From contig OZ223309.1 of the NCBI GenBank assembly GCA_965140765.1, positions 2,046,001 to 2,110,000 on the forward strand: a stretch of DNA of 64,000 nt. Direction: 5' to 3'. The notes below the pieces were generated by a model. The model saw only the letters and a list, made by a program, of their open reading frames with translations. It had not been told where the DNA came from and did not search any database. Positions 25,083-34,316 of the stretch are shown here, piece after piece; the stretch's first letter is position 1; each line of letters begins with the position of its first letter. This DNA is from Sunxiuqinia sp963678245. Lineage in GTDB: Bacteria > Bacteroidota > Bacteroidia > Bacteroidales > Prolixibacteraceae. The position numbers were made by a program, and so were the translations under genes.

Positions 25083-27182
25083 ATGCCGGAGTATCTAGAT
25101 CAGGACATTAAATTTTTACCGGGTGTGGGCCCAAAGCGAGCTGAGCTGCTAAAAAAAGAGCTTAACATCAACACATTTCGTGATCTACTTTACTATTTTC
25201 CTTATAAATATATCGACCGGACAAAATTCCACTCCATTGCCGAAGTAAGGTCCAATCAAGCTTACATTCAGGTAAAAGGAAAAATCAGATCTTTTGAATT
25301 ACAAGGCGAACGACATAAGCAGCGACTAACTGCTGTTTTCGCAGATGAAACCGGAGTAATGGATTTGGTTTGGTTTCAGGGAATTAAATACATCAGAGAA
25401 AATTTGTTGCCGGGAAAAACTTACGTGGTTTTTGGCAAACCTTCTGTTTTTAACGGTCGGGTAAATATTATTCATCCAGAAGTTGAAGACCAGACCAGCG
25501 AACAAATAAAAACCGGTGTTCTTCAAGCTTTTTACAATACTACAGAAAAACTTAAAAAGCGTTTTTTAAATACGCAGGCTCTCAATAAAATTCAGTATTC
25601 GCTCGCTCAGCAAATACGTGGGAAAATTTATGAAACCCTGCCACAAAAAGTAATTGAACCGTTCAAATTGATGGGGCTCAAGGATGCCCTCCGGCAAATT
25701 CATTTTCCTGAAAGTACTCATCAGTTGCAAAAAGCAACCTTTCGGCTTAAATTTGAAGAGCTATTTTTCATTCAACTAAAAATACTGAGTCTCAAACATA
25801 ATCGATATGAAGCATTCAGGGGATTCTTATTTTCTAACGTAGGCTACAACTTCAACCAATTTTATAATAATAATTTACCATTTGAACTCACGGGAGCACA
25901 AAAAAAGGTCATTAAAGAAATACGTAAAGATTTAGGTTCCGGCAAACAAATGAATCGCCTTTTACAAGGCGATGTGGGCAGTGGGAAAACACTGGTTGCT
26001 TTAATGGTTTCACTCATTGCATTCGACAATGGTTTCCAGGCCAGCCTGATGGCTCCAACTGAAATTTTGGCCATTCAGCATTTCAACACCATTCGAAAAA
26101 TGCTTACCGGACTTGGTGTAAAAACTGCGCTATTAACGGGATCAACCAAAAAGAGCGAACGAAAAATTATTCATGAGCAATTAGAAAGTGGCAATTTACA
26201 ACTATTAATCGGAACACATGCATTAATCGAAGATGTGGTAAGCTTCGATAAATTAGGGCTGGTAATCATTGATGAGCAGCATCGATTTGGAGTTGCCCAG
26301 CGGGCTAAATTTTGGAAGAAGAATGCAGGAATTCCTCCTCATATTTTAGTGATGACCGCTACTCCGATTCCACGAACTTTAGCCATGACGCTTTATGGTG
26401 ATCTGGAAGTATCGGTCATCGATGAACTTCCACCCGGACGAAAACCAATTGACACCCGCCATTATTTCGAAAACCGCCGAAAGCAAGTTTATCAGTTTAT
26501 TCGTTCACAGATTGACGCCGGTCGACAGGCCTATATTGTATATCCACTGATTAGTGAATCAGAAAAAATGGATTACAAAAATCTGGAAGATGGCTATGAA
26601 TTGATGCGAGAAGTTTTTCCGCGCTATAAAATAAGTATGGTTCACGGCCGTATGAAACCCACTGAAAAAGATGCAGAAATGCAATTATTTAAAGAGGGTA
26701 AAACACAGATTATGGTCGCTACCACAGTTATTGAAGTTGGGGTTGATGTACCGAATGCCTCAATCATGGTCATTGAGAGTGCCGAACGTTTTGGCTTGTC
26801 TCAACTACATCAACTTCGAGGACGAGTTGGGCGCGGAGCTGAGCAATCCTACTGCCTACTAATGTCTTCGTATAAAATAAGTAACGAAAGCCGAAAACGA
26901 CTGGAAACGATGGTTCGTACCAATGATGGATTTGATATTGCTGAAGTGGATTTGAAACTCCGGGGCCCCGGAGACATAGAAGGAACTCAGCAAAGCGGAT
27001 TGGGCGTGGACCTGAACATTGCCAATTTAGGAAAAGATGGCGAGATTTTGCGTATTGCCCGAAATGTTGCCAGCGATATTCTTGATGACGATCCTAAGCT
27101 GGAAAAAGAAGAAAACAAAATACTTCGGTATCAATTTCAAAAAATGAAAAACACTGAATTCAACTGGAGTGTAATAAGCTAA
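25083..27182 (+). CDS. recG: ATP-dependent DNA helicase RecG
   Basis: 699 residues, standard size. The N-terminal wedge/OB domain (FLPGVGPKRAELL at start) is followed by helicase motifs GDVGSGKT (Walker A), DEQHRFGV (DExH), TATPIPRTL, and ATTVIEVGVDVPNA...QLHQLRGRVGRG, then the TRG motif region LKLRGPGDIEGTQQSG. RecG drives fork regression and branch migration in DNA repair. It ends 20 bases before the esterase gene. Confidence 0.96.
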   Translation: MPEYLDQDIKFLPGVGPKRAELLKKELNINTFRDLLYYFPYKYIDRTKFHSIAEVRSNQAYIQVKGKIRSFELQGERHKQRLTAVFADETGVMDLVWFQGIKYIRENLLPGKTYVVFGKPSVFNGRVNIIHPEVEDQTSEQIKTGVLQAFYNTTEKLKKRFLNTQALNKIQYSLAQQIRGKIYETLPQKVIEPFKLMGLKDALRQIHFPESTHQLQKATFRLKFEELFFIQLKILSLKHNRYEAFRGFLFSNVGYNFNQFYNNNLPFELTGAQKKVIKEIRKDLGSGKQMNRLLQGDVGSGKTLVALMVSLIAFDNGFQASLMAPTEILAIQHFNTIRKMLTGLGVKTALLTGSTKKSERKIIHEQLESGNLQLLIGTHALIEDVVSFDKLGLVIIDEQHRFGVAQRAKFWKKNAGIPPHILVMTATPIPRTLAMTLYGDLEVSVIDELPPGRKPIDTRHYFENRRKQVYQFIRSQIDAGRQAYIVYPLISESEKMDYKNLEDGYELMREVFPRYKISMVHGRMKPTEKDAEMQLFKEGKTQIMVATTVIEVGVDVPNASIMVIESAERFGLSQLHQLRGRVGRGAEQSYCLLMSSYKISNESRKRLETMVRTNDGFDIAEVDLKLRGPGDIEGTQQSGLGVDLNIANLGKDGEILRIARNVASDILDDDPKLEKEENKILRYQFQKMKNTEFNWSVIS

Positions 27183-27201
27183 ATAATAAATCGAAACTAA
27201 C

Positions 27202-28113
27202 ATGAGACAGTCAAAAATTTATTTCTCAATTGCCTTTCTTCTGGTTGCAAGTCTTACTTGCCATGCCAAAGTTTATCGAGTCTTTTACCTGGGAGGACAG
27301 TCGAACATGGATGGCTATGGCTATGTCAAAGAGTTACCATCGGATCTTTCTAAAACATTTAATAATGTTATGATTTATCAGGCGCAAATGGCTAAGGATG
27401 GAGAGGAGCCGAACGGCGACGGTATATGGGCAAAACTAAAACCGGGCCATGGCAAGGATTTTAAAACTGACGGAAAAATGAATCAATACGGTGAGCGCTT
27501 TGGCGTTGAACTATCCTTTGCACAAAGAATGCAGGAACTATTTCCTGGAGAATCAATTGCGCTAATTAAATACTCTCGTGGAGGAACGTCAATTGCTATT
27601 GGAGCAAGCTCTGCAGGATGCTGGGATCCCGATTATACTGAGAAAAATGGCGTAAATCAGTGGGACCATTATTTGGCAACCCTTCGGAGCGCATTACAAA
27701 TCGAAGATATTGACGGTGATGGAGAGAAAGACCAATTAATTCCGACAGGGATTGTCTGGATGCAAGGTGAAAGCGATGGCCATTCCGCCGAAGTAGCCAT
27801 AAAATACGAGGAAAACCTGACGCAACTAATGGATATGATCAGAGCATCGCTGCGACACGACAAACTCCCGCTAGTTATTGGACGTATTTCTGATAGCGGA
27901 AAAGATGAAGACGGCTTGGTATGGGATTTTGGAAATGTGATTCGCGCAGCACAAGAGCATTTTGTTGAAAATGATCCGGCCGCCGCTCTGGTTAAGACAA
28001 CCGATAATTACGAGTATTCAGACAAATGGCACTACGACTCAAAAGGATTTATAGACCTTGGAATTCAATTTGCCGACAAAATGTCAAAATTATTACATGA
28101 GAAAGAAAAATAA
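27202..28113 (+). CDS. Secreted sialate O-acetylesterase-like carbohydrate esterase
   Basis: 303 residues. Signal peptide to about residue 22 (SLTCHAK). The SASA/CE6-type SGNH esterase fold has its catalytic Ser in YLGGQSNMDG (about 29-38), a second block WMQGESDG, and the Asp-x-x-His motif in DKWHYDSKG. The family removes O-acetyl groups from sialic acid or plant xylan. No glycan-use locus surrounds it, so the substrate is open. It is followed by a strong terminator. Confidence 0.85.
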   Translation: MRQSKIYFSIAFLLVASLTCHAKVYRVFYLGGQSNMDGYGYVKELPSDLSKTFNNVMIYQAQMAKDGEEPNGDGIWAKLKPGHGKDFKTDGKMNQYGERFGVELSFAQRMQELFPGESIALIKYSRGGTSIAIGASSAGCWDPDYTEKNGVNQWDHYLATLRSALQIEDIDGDGEKDQLIPTGIVWMQGESDGHSAEVAIKYEENLTQLMDMIRASLRHDKLPLVIGRISDSGKDEDGLVWDFGNVIRAAQEHFVENDPAAALVKTTDNYEYSDKWHYDSKGFIDLGIQFADKMSKLLHEKEK

Positions 28114-28133
28114 CTGGTGTCCAATTAGAGTTC

Positions 28134-28178
28134 AAAAGAGGGATGTCTACTTAAAATTTGACATCCCTCTTTTATTAT
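28134..28178 (+). terminator. Intrinsic terminator after the esterase gene
   Basis: Perfect 14-bp stem, AAAAGAGGGATGTC (28134-28147) with GACATCCCTCTTTT (28160-28173), loop of 12. The A4/T4 ends make it able to work in both directions. Confidence 0.85.
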
Positions 28179-28533
28179 ATTACAAAATTAATTATCCTTT
28201 TTTGACGCTTCTAAAGTGATCTTTTAAATTGTCAATTTATGTCGATTTAGTTAGCAGAAGTTAGCAGAAATTTGTCGTTTTTGTTCAACTCAGAATATAA
28301 AGATGAGCATTTTTTGCAACGCAGAGATTGTTTTACTGATTACTTAATGCAATCTCCATATTACAATAAAACAAGATAAGTACAGCTACAACAAGCAAAT
28401 AAAACACACAAAAGACTGAATAATTGATACTTAAAAACAACTCAAACAAAGATTAACTATTTAAAAAGAATATAAATAACCGAAGATGTTTTAAAAATGA
28501 TAAAAATATGGATTCTAGTTATCCAAACATCTT

Positions 28534-28541
28534 TAGTTTTG
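28534..28541 (+). promoter_or_regulatory. Candidate -7 box of the rnf operon
   Basis: TAGTTTTG matches TAnnTTTG, 28 bases before the first rnf-operon ATG. The right half of an inverted repeat (AAACATCTT, 28525-28533) abuts it, a position fit for a repressor site. Confidence 0.45.
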
Positions 28542-28569
28542 CAGTCATAAAAGCTGGAAGAAGAAACAA

Positions 28570-28986
28570 ATGTCGGGAGAGATTTCACATAAAGGGATTA
28601 TAAAAAAGCTTACTGAAAAAAGTATAGTCGTTGGCATTGTCAACGAATCAGCCTGCTCCGGCTGCCATGCAAAAGGAGCATGTTCTATGTCAGACATGAA
28701 AGACAAAGAAATTGAAATTAATCATTTCAACGGTGATTATAGCCTCGGACAATCTGTTGAAGTCGTTGGAAAAACATCGCAAGGTTTCAAGGCTTTGTTT
28801 TATGGCTACGTCTTTCCGTTTATACTTGTTTTGTTTGCGTTGATATTATTAACAAGCCTTCAGTTTAGCGAAGGCATCAGCGGACTCGTTTCGCTGTTCA
28901 CTTTAATTCCATATTACACCATACTTTATCTTACTCGAAATAAAATTCGCAAGAGCTTTGAATTTGAAATCAAGCCTTTACTATAA
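28570..28986 (+). CDS. rseC: RseC/SoxR-reducing-system family protein
   Basis: 138 residues. N-terminal cysteine cluster CSGCHAKGAC (about 30-39) that may bind a metal or Fe-S centre, then two adjacent membrane helices (about 78-120). RseC family proteins sit with Rnf complexes; in E. coli they take part in reducing SoxR. First gene of the rnf operon, 2 bases before rnfB. Confidence 0.85.
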   Translation: MSGEISHKGIIKKLTEKSIVVGIVNESACSGCHAKGACSMSDMKDKEIEINHFNGDYSLGQSVEVVGKTSQGFKALFYGYVFPFILVLFALILLTSLQFSEGISGLVSLFTLIPYYTILYLTRNKIRKSFEFEIKPLL

Positions 28987-28988
28987 TT

Positions 28989-29921
28989 ATGAGTGATACG
29001 ATTATTTATACTATGATTGCCTTGAGCGCTATAGGTATTTTGGCTGCTGTCATTTTATACTTAGTAGCTCAAAAGTTTAAAGTATATGAAGATCCACGGA
29101 TCGACGAAGTAGAAAATGCCTTGCCTGGAGCCAATTGCGGAGGATGTGGCTATGCCGGTTGTCGCGCGTTTGCTGAAGCATGTGTTAAAGAAAATGAGTT
29201 ATCGTCTCTTTTTTGCCCTGTTGGTGGAAACGATTGCATGGGAGGAGTCGCTGATATTTTAGGACTCGAAGCTATTGCACAAGATCCAAAAATAGCGGTT
29301 GTTCGGTGCAACGGAACCTGTGAACATCGGCCAAAAACCAATCAGTATGATGGGGCAACATCGTGCGCTGTAGCTTCTTCGCTTTATGCCGGAGATACTG
29401 GATGCCAATATGGGTGCCTCGGACACGGCGACTGCGTTGCAGCCTGTGACTTTGATGCGATTCACATGAACCAGGAAACCGGATTACCGGAAGTTGTGGA
29501 CGATAAGTGTGTGGCCTGTGGTGCCTGTGTTGAAGCCTGCCCAAAAACGCTGATTGAGCTTCGTAAACGAGGACCAAAAGACCGTAAAATTTACGTTTCG
29601 TGCCGTAACGAAGACAAAGGAGGAGTAGCAAAGAAATCATGCGAAGTTGCATGTATTGGATGTTCCAAATGTTTCAAGGTTTGTCCGTTCGATGCGATTA
29701 CGATGAACAACAACCTGGCATTTATTGATTCAGACAAATGTAAATTGTGCCGTAAATGTGTTGTCGAATGTCCTACAAATGCGATTATCGAAGTTGGGTT
29801 TCCACCTCGAAAAGTCAAAACAGACCTACCTCCTAAACCAGCAGTAAAAAAGAAAGTTCCTAAAAAGGTGGAAGGCAAGTCATTCGAAGATATTAAACCA
29901 GATAACGTAGATAAAAAATAG
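28989..29921 (+). CDS. rnfB: Electron transport complex subunit RnfB
   Basis: 310 residues. An N-terminal membrane helix (about 5-26) is followed by a 4Fe-4S domain, CGGCGYAGC...C (about 51-76), and four ferredoxin-type cysteine clusters (CQYGCLGHGDC, CVACGACVEAC, CIGCSKCFKVC, CKLCRKCVVEC). The C-terminus is a Lys-rich tail. RnfB takes electrons from reduced ferredoxin at the cytoplasmic side and passes them to the membrane part of the Rnf pump. Confidence 0.94.
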   Translation: MSDTIIYTMIALSAIGILAAVILYLVAQKFKVYEDPRIDEVENALPGANCGGCGYAGCRAFAEACVKENELSSLFCPVGGNDCMGGVADILGLEAIAQDPKIAVVRCNGTCEHRPKTNQYDGATSCAVASSLYAGDTGCQYGCLGHGDCVAACDFDAIHMNQETGLPEVVDDKCVACGACVEACPKTLIELRKRGPKDRKIYVSCRNEDKGGVAKKSCEVACIGCSKCFKVCPFDAITMNNNLAFIDSDKCKLCRKCVVECPTNAIIEVGFPPRKVKTDLPPKPAVKKKVPKKVEGKSFEDIKPDNVDKK

Positions 29922-29930
29922 GAGGCCATC

Positions 29931-31262
29931 GTGTTAAAAACATTCAAACTCGGCGGGGTGCACCCGGCTGAAAATAAACTTTCGGCCAATAAAGCCATAG
30001 AAAAGCTGGCTTTACCAAAAAGTGTCTTTATCCCCGTAACCCAACATATTGGAGCACCAGCTCAAGCCTTGGTTAAAAAAGGCGATCAAGTAAAAGTTGG
30101 ACAGCTCATTGCCAAATCTGGCGGTTTTGTTTCTGCAAACATTCATTCATCTGTTTCCGGAAAAGTAAAAAAGGTTGACCTGTCAATGGACAGTTCCGGT
30201 TATCCAAAACAAGGATTTTATATTGATGTTGAAGGTGATGAATGGGAAGACGGAATTGACATTTCTTCAGAGTTAGTTAAAAATTTTGAAGCTGATAGCA
30301 AAACAATTGTTGACAAAATAAATGCAGCCGGTGTTGTTGGACTGGGAGGAGCAACTTTCCCTACCCATGTAAAGCTAATGCCACCGCAAGGGATGAAAGC
30401 CGAAGTCCTGTTAATCAATGGAGTAGAATGCGAACCGTACCTAACATCCGATCATCGGGTGATGCTGGAAAAAGCAGAAGAATTATTGGTTGGCATTCGT
30501 CTTTTAATGTGTGCCCTGCAAGTAAACAAAGCTCACATTGGCATTGAAAACAATAAGCCGGATGCGATTAACCATCTGAATAAACTAACCGCATCAGACC
30601 CGACAATTGATGTTGTACCGCTAAAAGTGAAATACCCACAAGGGGGAGAAAAACAATTGATAAAAGCCGTGACAGGTCGCGAGGTTCCTTCGGGAGCTCT
30701 TCCAATTTCGGTTGGCGCAGTTGTTAGCAATGTAGGGACAGCATTGGCAGTTTACGATGCGGTGCAAAAAAATAAACCTCTGGTTGAGCGGGTTGTCACA
30801 ATTACCGGCAAGTCAGTTGCCAAACCATCAAACCTACTGGTTCGAATAGGAACTCCTGCACAAGATTTAATTGAGGCTGCCGGGGGATTACCAGAAGATA
30901 CGGGTAAAGTGATCAGCGGTGGACCCATGATGGGAAAAGCAATTTCCACAACTGATATTCCGGTAACCAAGGGAACTTCAGGTATTCTGATTCTACCAAA
31001 AAAGGAAGCCAATCGGGAGCGAATGAAAAACTGCATTCGTTGCACTCGCTGTGTTACTGTTTGCCCAATGGGACTGGAGCCCTACTTTTTAATGACCGTA
31101 TCCGACAAGCAAATATGGGAGAAGGCCGAAGATAACAACATCATGGACTGTATTGAATGTGGCTCCTGCAGTTACACTTGCCCTGCCGATCGTCCATTAT
31201 TAGATTATATTCGTCTAGGAAAAGGAAGAGTAGGAAACATTATCCGAAACCGCAAAAACTAA
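29931..31262 (+). CDS. rnfC: Electron transport complex subunit RnfC
   Basis: 443 residues, GTG start preceded at 5 bases by a perfect GGAGG (29921-29925), unusual in this phylum. NADH/FMN-binding region GLGGATFPTHVK (about 135-146), and two 4Fe-4S clusters near the C-terminus (CIRCTRCVTVCP, CIECGSCSYTCP). RnfC is the peripheral subunit that oxidises or reduces NAD(H). Confidence 0.94.
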   Translation: MLKTFKLGGVHPAENKLSANKAIEKLALPKSVFIPVTQHIGAPAQALVKKGDQVKVGQLIAKSGGFVSANIHSSVSGKVKKVDLSMDSSGYPKQGFYIDVEGDEWEDGIDISSELVKNFEADSKTIVDKINAAGVVGLGGATFPTHVKLMPPQGMKAEVLLINGVECEPYLTSDHRVMLEKAEELLVGIRLLMCALQVNKAHIGIENNKPDAINHLNKLTASDPTIDVVPLKVKYPQGGEKQLIKAVTGREVPSGALPISVGAVVSNVGTALAVYDAVQKNKPLVERVVTITGKSVAKPSNLLVRIGTPAQDLIEAAGGLPEDTGKVISGGPMMGKAISTTDIPVTKGTSGILILPKKEANRERMKNCIRCTRCVTVCPMGLEPYFLMTVSDKQIWEKAEDNNIMDCIECGSCSYTCPADRPLLDYIRLGKGRVGNIIRNRKN

Positions 31263-31300
31263 AAACACAAAAGTCTAATTCATAATTCTGATCAAAAGAA

Positions 31301-32284
31301 ATGAGTAAACTTCTAACGATATCGCCTTCACCGCACGTTCATACCAGCGATTCGGTGAATAAAATCATGTACCGGGTACTACTGGCTCTCGTGCCTGCAC
31401 TTGTCTGGTCTGTCTTTATGTTTGGTTTCGAAGCTATTCGAGTAACGCTCATTGCAGTTGCTGCCTGTGTGGCTTTTGAATACCTGATTCAAAGATTCAT
31501 CATGAAAGAAATACCTCAAATCACTGATGGTTCAGCTGCATTGACAGGTATTTTATTAGCATTTAACGTTCCGGCAAGCCTTCCAACCTGGATGATCATT
31601 GTTGGGGCACTTGTTGCAATTGGAGTGGGAAAACTATCATTCGGCGGGCTGGGAAACAACCCATTTAACCCGGCGTTGGTTGGTCGTGTTTTTTTATTGA
31701 TTTCCTTTCCTGTTCACATGACCAGCTGGCCAGTAACACAGCATGCTGCTGTTGACGCTTTAACAACAGCCACTCCGCTAGCTTTATTAAAAGAAGGTGT
31801 CAAAGCCGGGCAGCCGGTAAGCGAAATAATGTCTACTCTACCAACAAACCTAAATCTTTTATACGGAAACATGTCGGGTTCATTGGGTGAGATTTCAGCC
31901 ATGTTCCTCTTGCTGGGATTTGGATATATGTTATGGAAAAAAGTAATTACCTGGCACATTCCGGTTTTTGTACTCGGTACTATCTTTGTTTTTCAGGGTG
32001 TGCTTTGGATGTTAAATCCTGAAAATTTTATCGAACCCCTCTTTCATTTATTAACAGGTGGTGCCATGCTTGGAGCTATTTTTATGGCCACTGATATGGT
32101 TACTTCACCGATGACGGTAAAAGGACAGTTGATTTTTGGAGTTGGCATTGGAGTCATTACAGTACTGATTAGAAATTTTGGTGCATACCCTGAAGGAATT
32201 TCCTTTGCCATTTTAATTATGAATGGGTTTACACCACTAATAAATGCGTACATCAAACCAAAACGATTTGGAGGGACGAAGTAA
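31301..32284 (+). CDS. rnfD: Electron transport complex subunit RnfD
   Basis: 327 residues with about eight to nine membrane helices. The loop ALTTATPLAL contains the expected site of covalent FMN on Thr. The ending overlaps rnfG by one base (TAATG). RnfD is a core membrane subunit of the Rnf ion pump. Confidence 0.92.
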   Translation: MSKLLTISPSPHVHTSDSVNKIMYRVLLALVPALVWSVFMFGFEAIRVTLIAVAACVAFEYLIQRFIMKEIPQITDGSAALTGILLAFNVPASLPTWMIIVGALVAIGVGKLSFGGLGNNPFNPALVGRVFLLISFPVHMTSWPVTQHAAVDALTTATPLALLKEGVKAGQPVSEIMSTLPTNLNLLYGNMSGSLGEISAMFLLLGFGYMLWKKVITWHIPVFVLGTIFVFQGVLWMLNPENFIEPLFHLLTGGAMLGAIFMATDMVTSPMTVKGQLIFGVGIGVITVLIRNFGAYPEGISFAILIMNGFTPLINAYIKPKRFGGTK

Positions 32285-32916
32285 TGGCACAAAAAGAATC
32301 GACATTTACAAACATGACGGTTACCTTATTTTTGGTAACGCTGATTGCAGCAACTATACTTGGATTTATACACGACCTAACCAAGGAAGATATTGCTTTG
32401 GCAAAAATGAAAGCTCAAAAAGAAGCTATTGAAAGTGTGCTACCGGCTTTTGAAACGCTTGGCGATTCGTACAAAGTACTTCCTGACGACGGAGCTGACA
32501 GCTTGGAGTTTTTCCCAGCTTACGGCGCGGATGAGCAATTGGTAGGAGTAGCTGTAAAGACGTACACTAAAAAAGGCTTTAGCGGCTTAATTACACTGAT
32601 GGCTGGTTTTTCACCCGACGGAGCAGTTACCGGTTACGAAATACTCGAACACAAAGAAACTCCGGGACTTGGAGCTAAGATGGATAAGTGGTTTAAAGAT
32701 GAAGCAAAACCCAAGCAAAACATTATTGGCAAAAGCCCGGCAACAACAAAATTTGAAGTAAGTAAAGACGGTGGTGAAGTGGATGCCATTACCGCGTCAA
32801 CGATTACCAGCCGTGCATTTCTAGATGCCGTCAGAAGAGCTTACAATACCTATAATCAAAATCAAGAGTCCGAAAAAACAGCAGAGAATCAGACTAAAAA
32901 AGGAGGACAATCATGA
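32284..32916 (+). CDS. rnfG: Electron transport complex subunit RnfG
   Basis: 210 residues. One N-terminal membrane helix (about 13-30), then a periplasmic FMN-binding domain. The motif DAITASTITSRAF holds the Thr that carries covalent FMN. A Gln/Lys-rich tail ends with the rnfE start overlapped by 4 bases. Confidence 0.92.
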   Translation: MAQKESTFTNMTVTLFLVTLIAATILGFIHDLTKEDIALAKMKAQKEAIESVLPAFETLGDSYKVLPDDGADSLEFFPAYGADEQLVGVAVKTYTKKGFSGLITLMAGFSPDGAVTGYEILEHKETPGLGAKMDKWFKDEAKPKQNIIGKSPATTKFEVSKDGGEVDAITASTITSRAFLDAVRRAYNTYNQNQESEKTAENQTKKGGQS

Positions 32917-33497
32917 ATCAGATGCAAAACTTCACCAAAGGATTTATCAAAGAAAATCCGGTTTTTGTTTTACTACTAGGTATGTGTCCCACCCTTGGGG
33001 TTACGTCATCGGCCATCAATGGGCTGGGGATGGGACTGGCAACAACCTTTGTACTGTTGATGTCAAATATCGTTATTTCTGTCATCAAAAATGTCATCCC
33101 CAGCAAAGTAAAAATACCTAGTTTCATTGTGGTAATCGCTTCGCTGGTTACTGTTGTTGAATTGGTTATGCAGGCATACTTACCTGCTCTTTACAAGAGC
33201 TTGGGACTTTTCATTCCTCTGATTGTAGTGAACTGCATTGTTTTAGGACGTGCAGAAGCATTCGCCTCAAAAAACACGATTTTCACCTCGGCAGTTGATG
33301 GTTTGGGGATGGGACTTGGGTTCTCTTTTGCACTCACATTACTTGGTGCAGCGCGTGAATTTTTAGGAAGCGGAAAAATCTTCAATCTGACAATTTTTCC
33401 CGAAGATTACGGAATGCTACTATTCGTGTTAGCTCCCGGAGCTTTTCTTGTATTAGGCTATTTAATTGCCATTATTAATCGTTTGAACAAAGCTTAA
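32913..33497 (+). CDS. rnfE: Electron transport complex subunit RnfE
   Basis: 194 residues, six membrane helices predicted, with the NPVFVLLLGMCPTLGVT start typical of RnfE/NqrD. It forms a pair with RnfA that carries an Fe-S centre at their interface; Cys in GMCP is kept. A strong AGGAGG (32901-32906) lies 6 bases before the ATG. Confidence 0.93.
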   Translation: MNQMQNFTKGFIKENPVFVLLLGMCPTLGVTSSAINGLGMGLATTFVLLMSNIVISVIKNVIPSKVKIPSFIVVIASLVTVVELVMQAYLPALYKSLGLFIPLIVVNCIVLGRAEAFASKNTIFTSAVDGLGMGLGFSFALTLLGAAREFLGSGKIFNLTIFPEDYGMLLFVLAPGAFLVLGYLIAIINRLNKA

Positions 33498-33507
33498 AAA
33501 ATATACC

Positions 33508-34080
33508 ATGGAATATATTTTTATTATCATAGCCGCCATCTTTGTAAACAACATTGTATTGAATCAGTTTTTAGGAATTTGTCCTTTTCTAGGAGTCTCC
33601 AAAAAGCTGTCTACGGCGGTAGGAATGACAGGTGCAGTAACTTTCGTGATGGTTATTGCGACAATCGTTACATACCTCATTCAAAATTATATATTGAATC
33701 CACTGAATTTAGTATTTCTGCAAACCATTTTTTTCATTCTGGTTATTGCATCTTTAGTACAGTTGGTTGAAATTATCTTAAAGAAAGTAAGCCCTTCGCT
33801 TTATCAGGCACTAGGTGTGTTCTTGCCATTAATCACAACAAACTGTGCGATTCTTGGTGTTGCAATTTTGACTTACCAAAAAGAATTCAACCTGATGGAA
33901 GGCGTTGTTTTTGCTATTGCAAATGCAATCGGATTCGGGTTGGCATTAGTACTATTTGCAGGACTTAGAGAACATTTAGATATGATGAATATTCCAAAGG
34001 GCTTAAAAGGAACGCCAATTGCATTAATTGTAGCCGGAATTCTGGCAATGGCTTTTATGGGATTCAGTGGTTTAGTTTAA
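33508..34080 (+). CDS. rnfA: Electron transport complex subunit RnfA
   Basis: 190 residues, six helices, with NNIVLNQFLGICPFLGVSKK and the second Cys motif TTNCAILGV. It pairs with RnfE. Last gene of the operon, followed by a terminator at 34161. Together the genes form a complete Rnf complex, which couples ferredoxin and NAD+ redox to H+ or Na+ export. Confidence 0.94.
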   Translation: MEYIFIIIAAIFVNNIVLNQFLGICPFLGVSKKLSTAVGMTGAVTFVMVIATIVTYLIQNYILNPLNLVFLQTIFFILVIASLVQLVEIILKKVSPSLYQALGVFLPLITTNCAILGVAILTYQKEFNLMEGVVFAIANAIGFGLALVLFAGLREHLDMMNIPKGLKGTPIALIVAGILAMAFMGFSGLV

Positions 34081-34160
34081 AACAACAATTAATATTTACA
34101 ATTTAGTAGTTAGGCTTATCGACAGTTAGATTTCCAACAAAACAATTGAAAAATAAGTCA

Positions 34161-34192
34161 AAAACAGCATCAATATTTGGTGCTGTTTTTTT
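34161..34192 (+). terminator. Terminator of the rnf operon
   Basis: AACAGCATC (34163-34171) pairs with GGTGCTGTT (34179-34187) with one T-G pair, extended by A-T pairs, followed by T to 34192. Confidence 0.8.
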
Positions 34193-34316
34193 GTTTCATT
34201 TCGGCACCTATTTCATCGAAGAGAAGGCAGTTCCGTTGATAGGAATAGGTAAAATAAAAATCTGTAACAACGGCGAAATATGAGTTGTAACGTTGCTTAA
34301 AAGCAACCTGCCACTA

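Larger units (their letters stand above)
28114..28569 (+). other. 456-base gap: esterase terminator and rnf control region
   Basis: No gene. It holds the terminator at 28134-28173, a perfect 10-base tandem repeat (GTTAGCAGAA twice, 28250-28269), a spaced 9-base inverted repeat (28483-28491 and 28525-28533), and the candidate rnf -7 box at 28534-28541. Confidence 0.5.

Noticed and set aside
34292..34307. GTTGCTTAAAAGCAAC palindrome as a terminator for the MATE gene
   Set aside because: Perfect palindrome, but the loop is too small and no T-tract follows on the minus strand.
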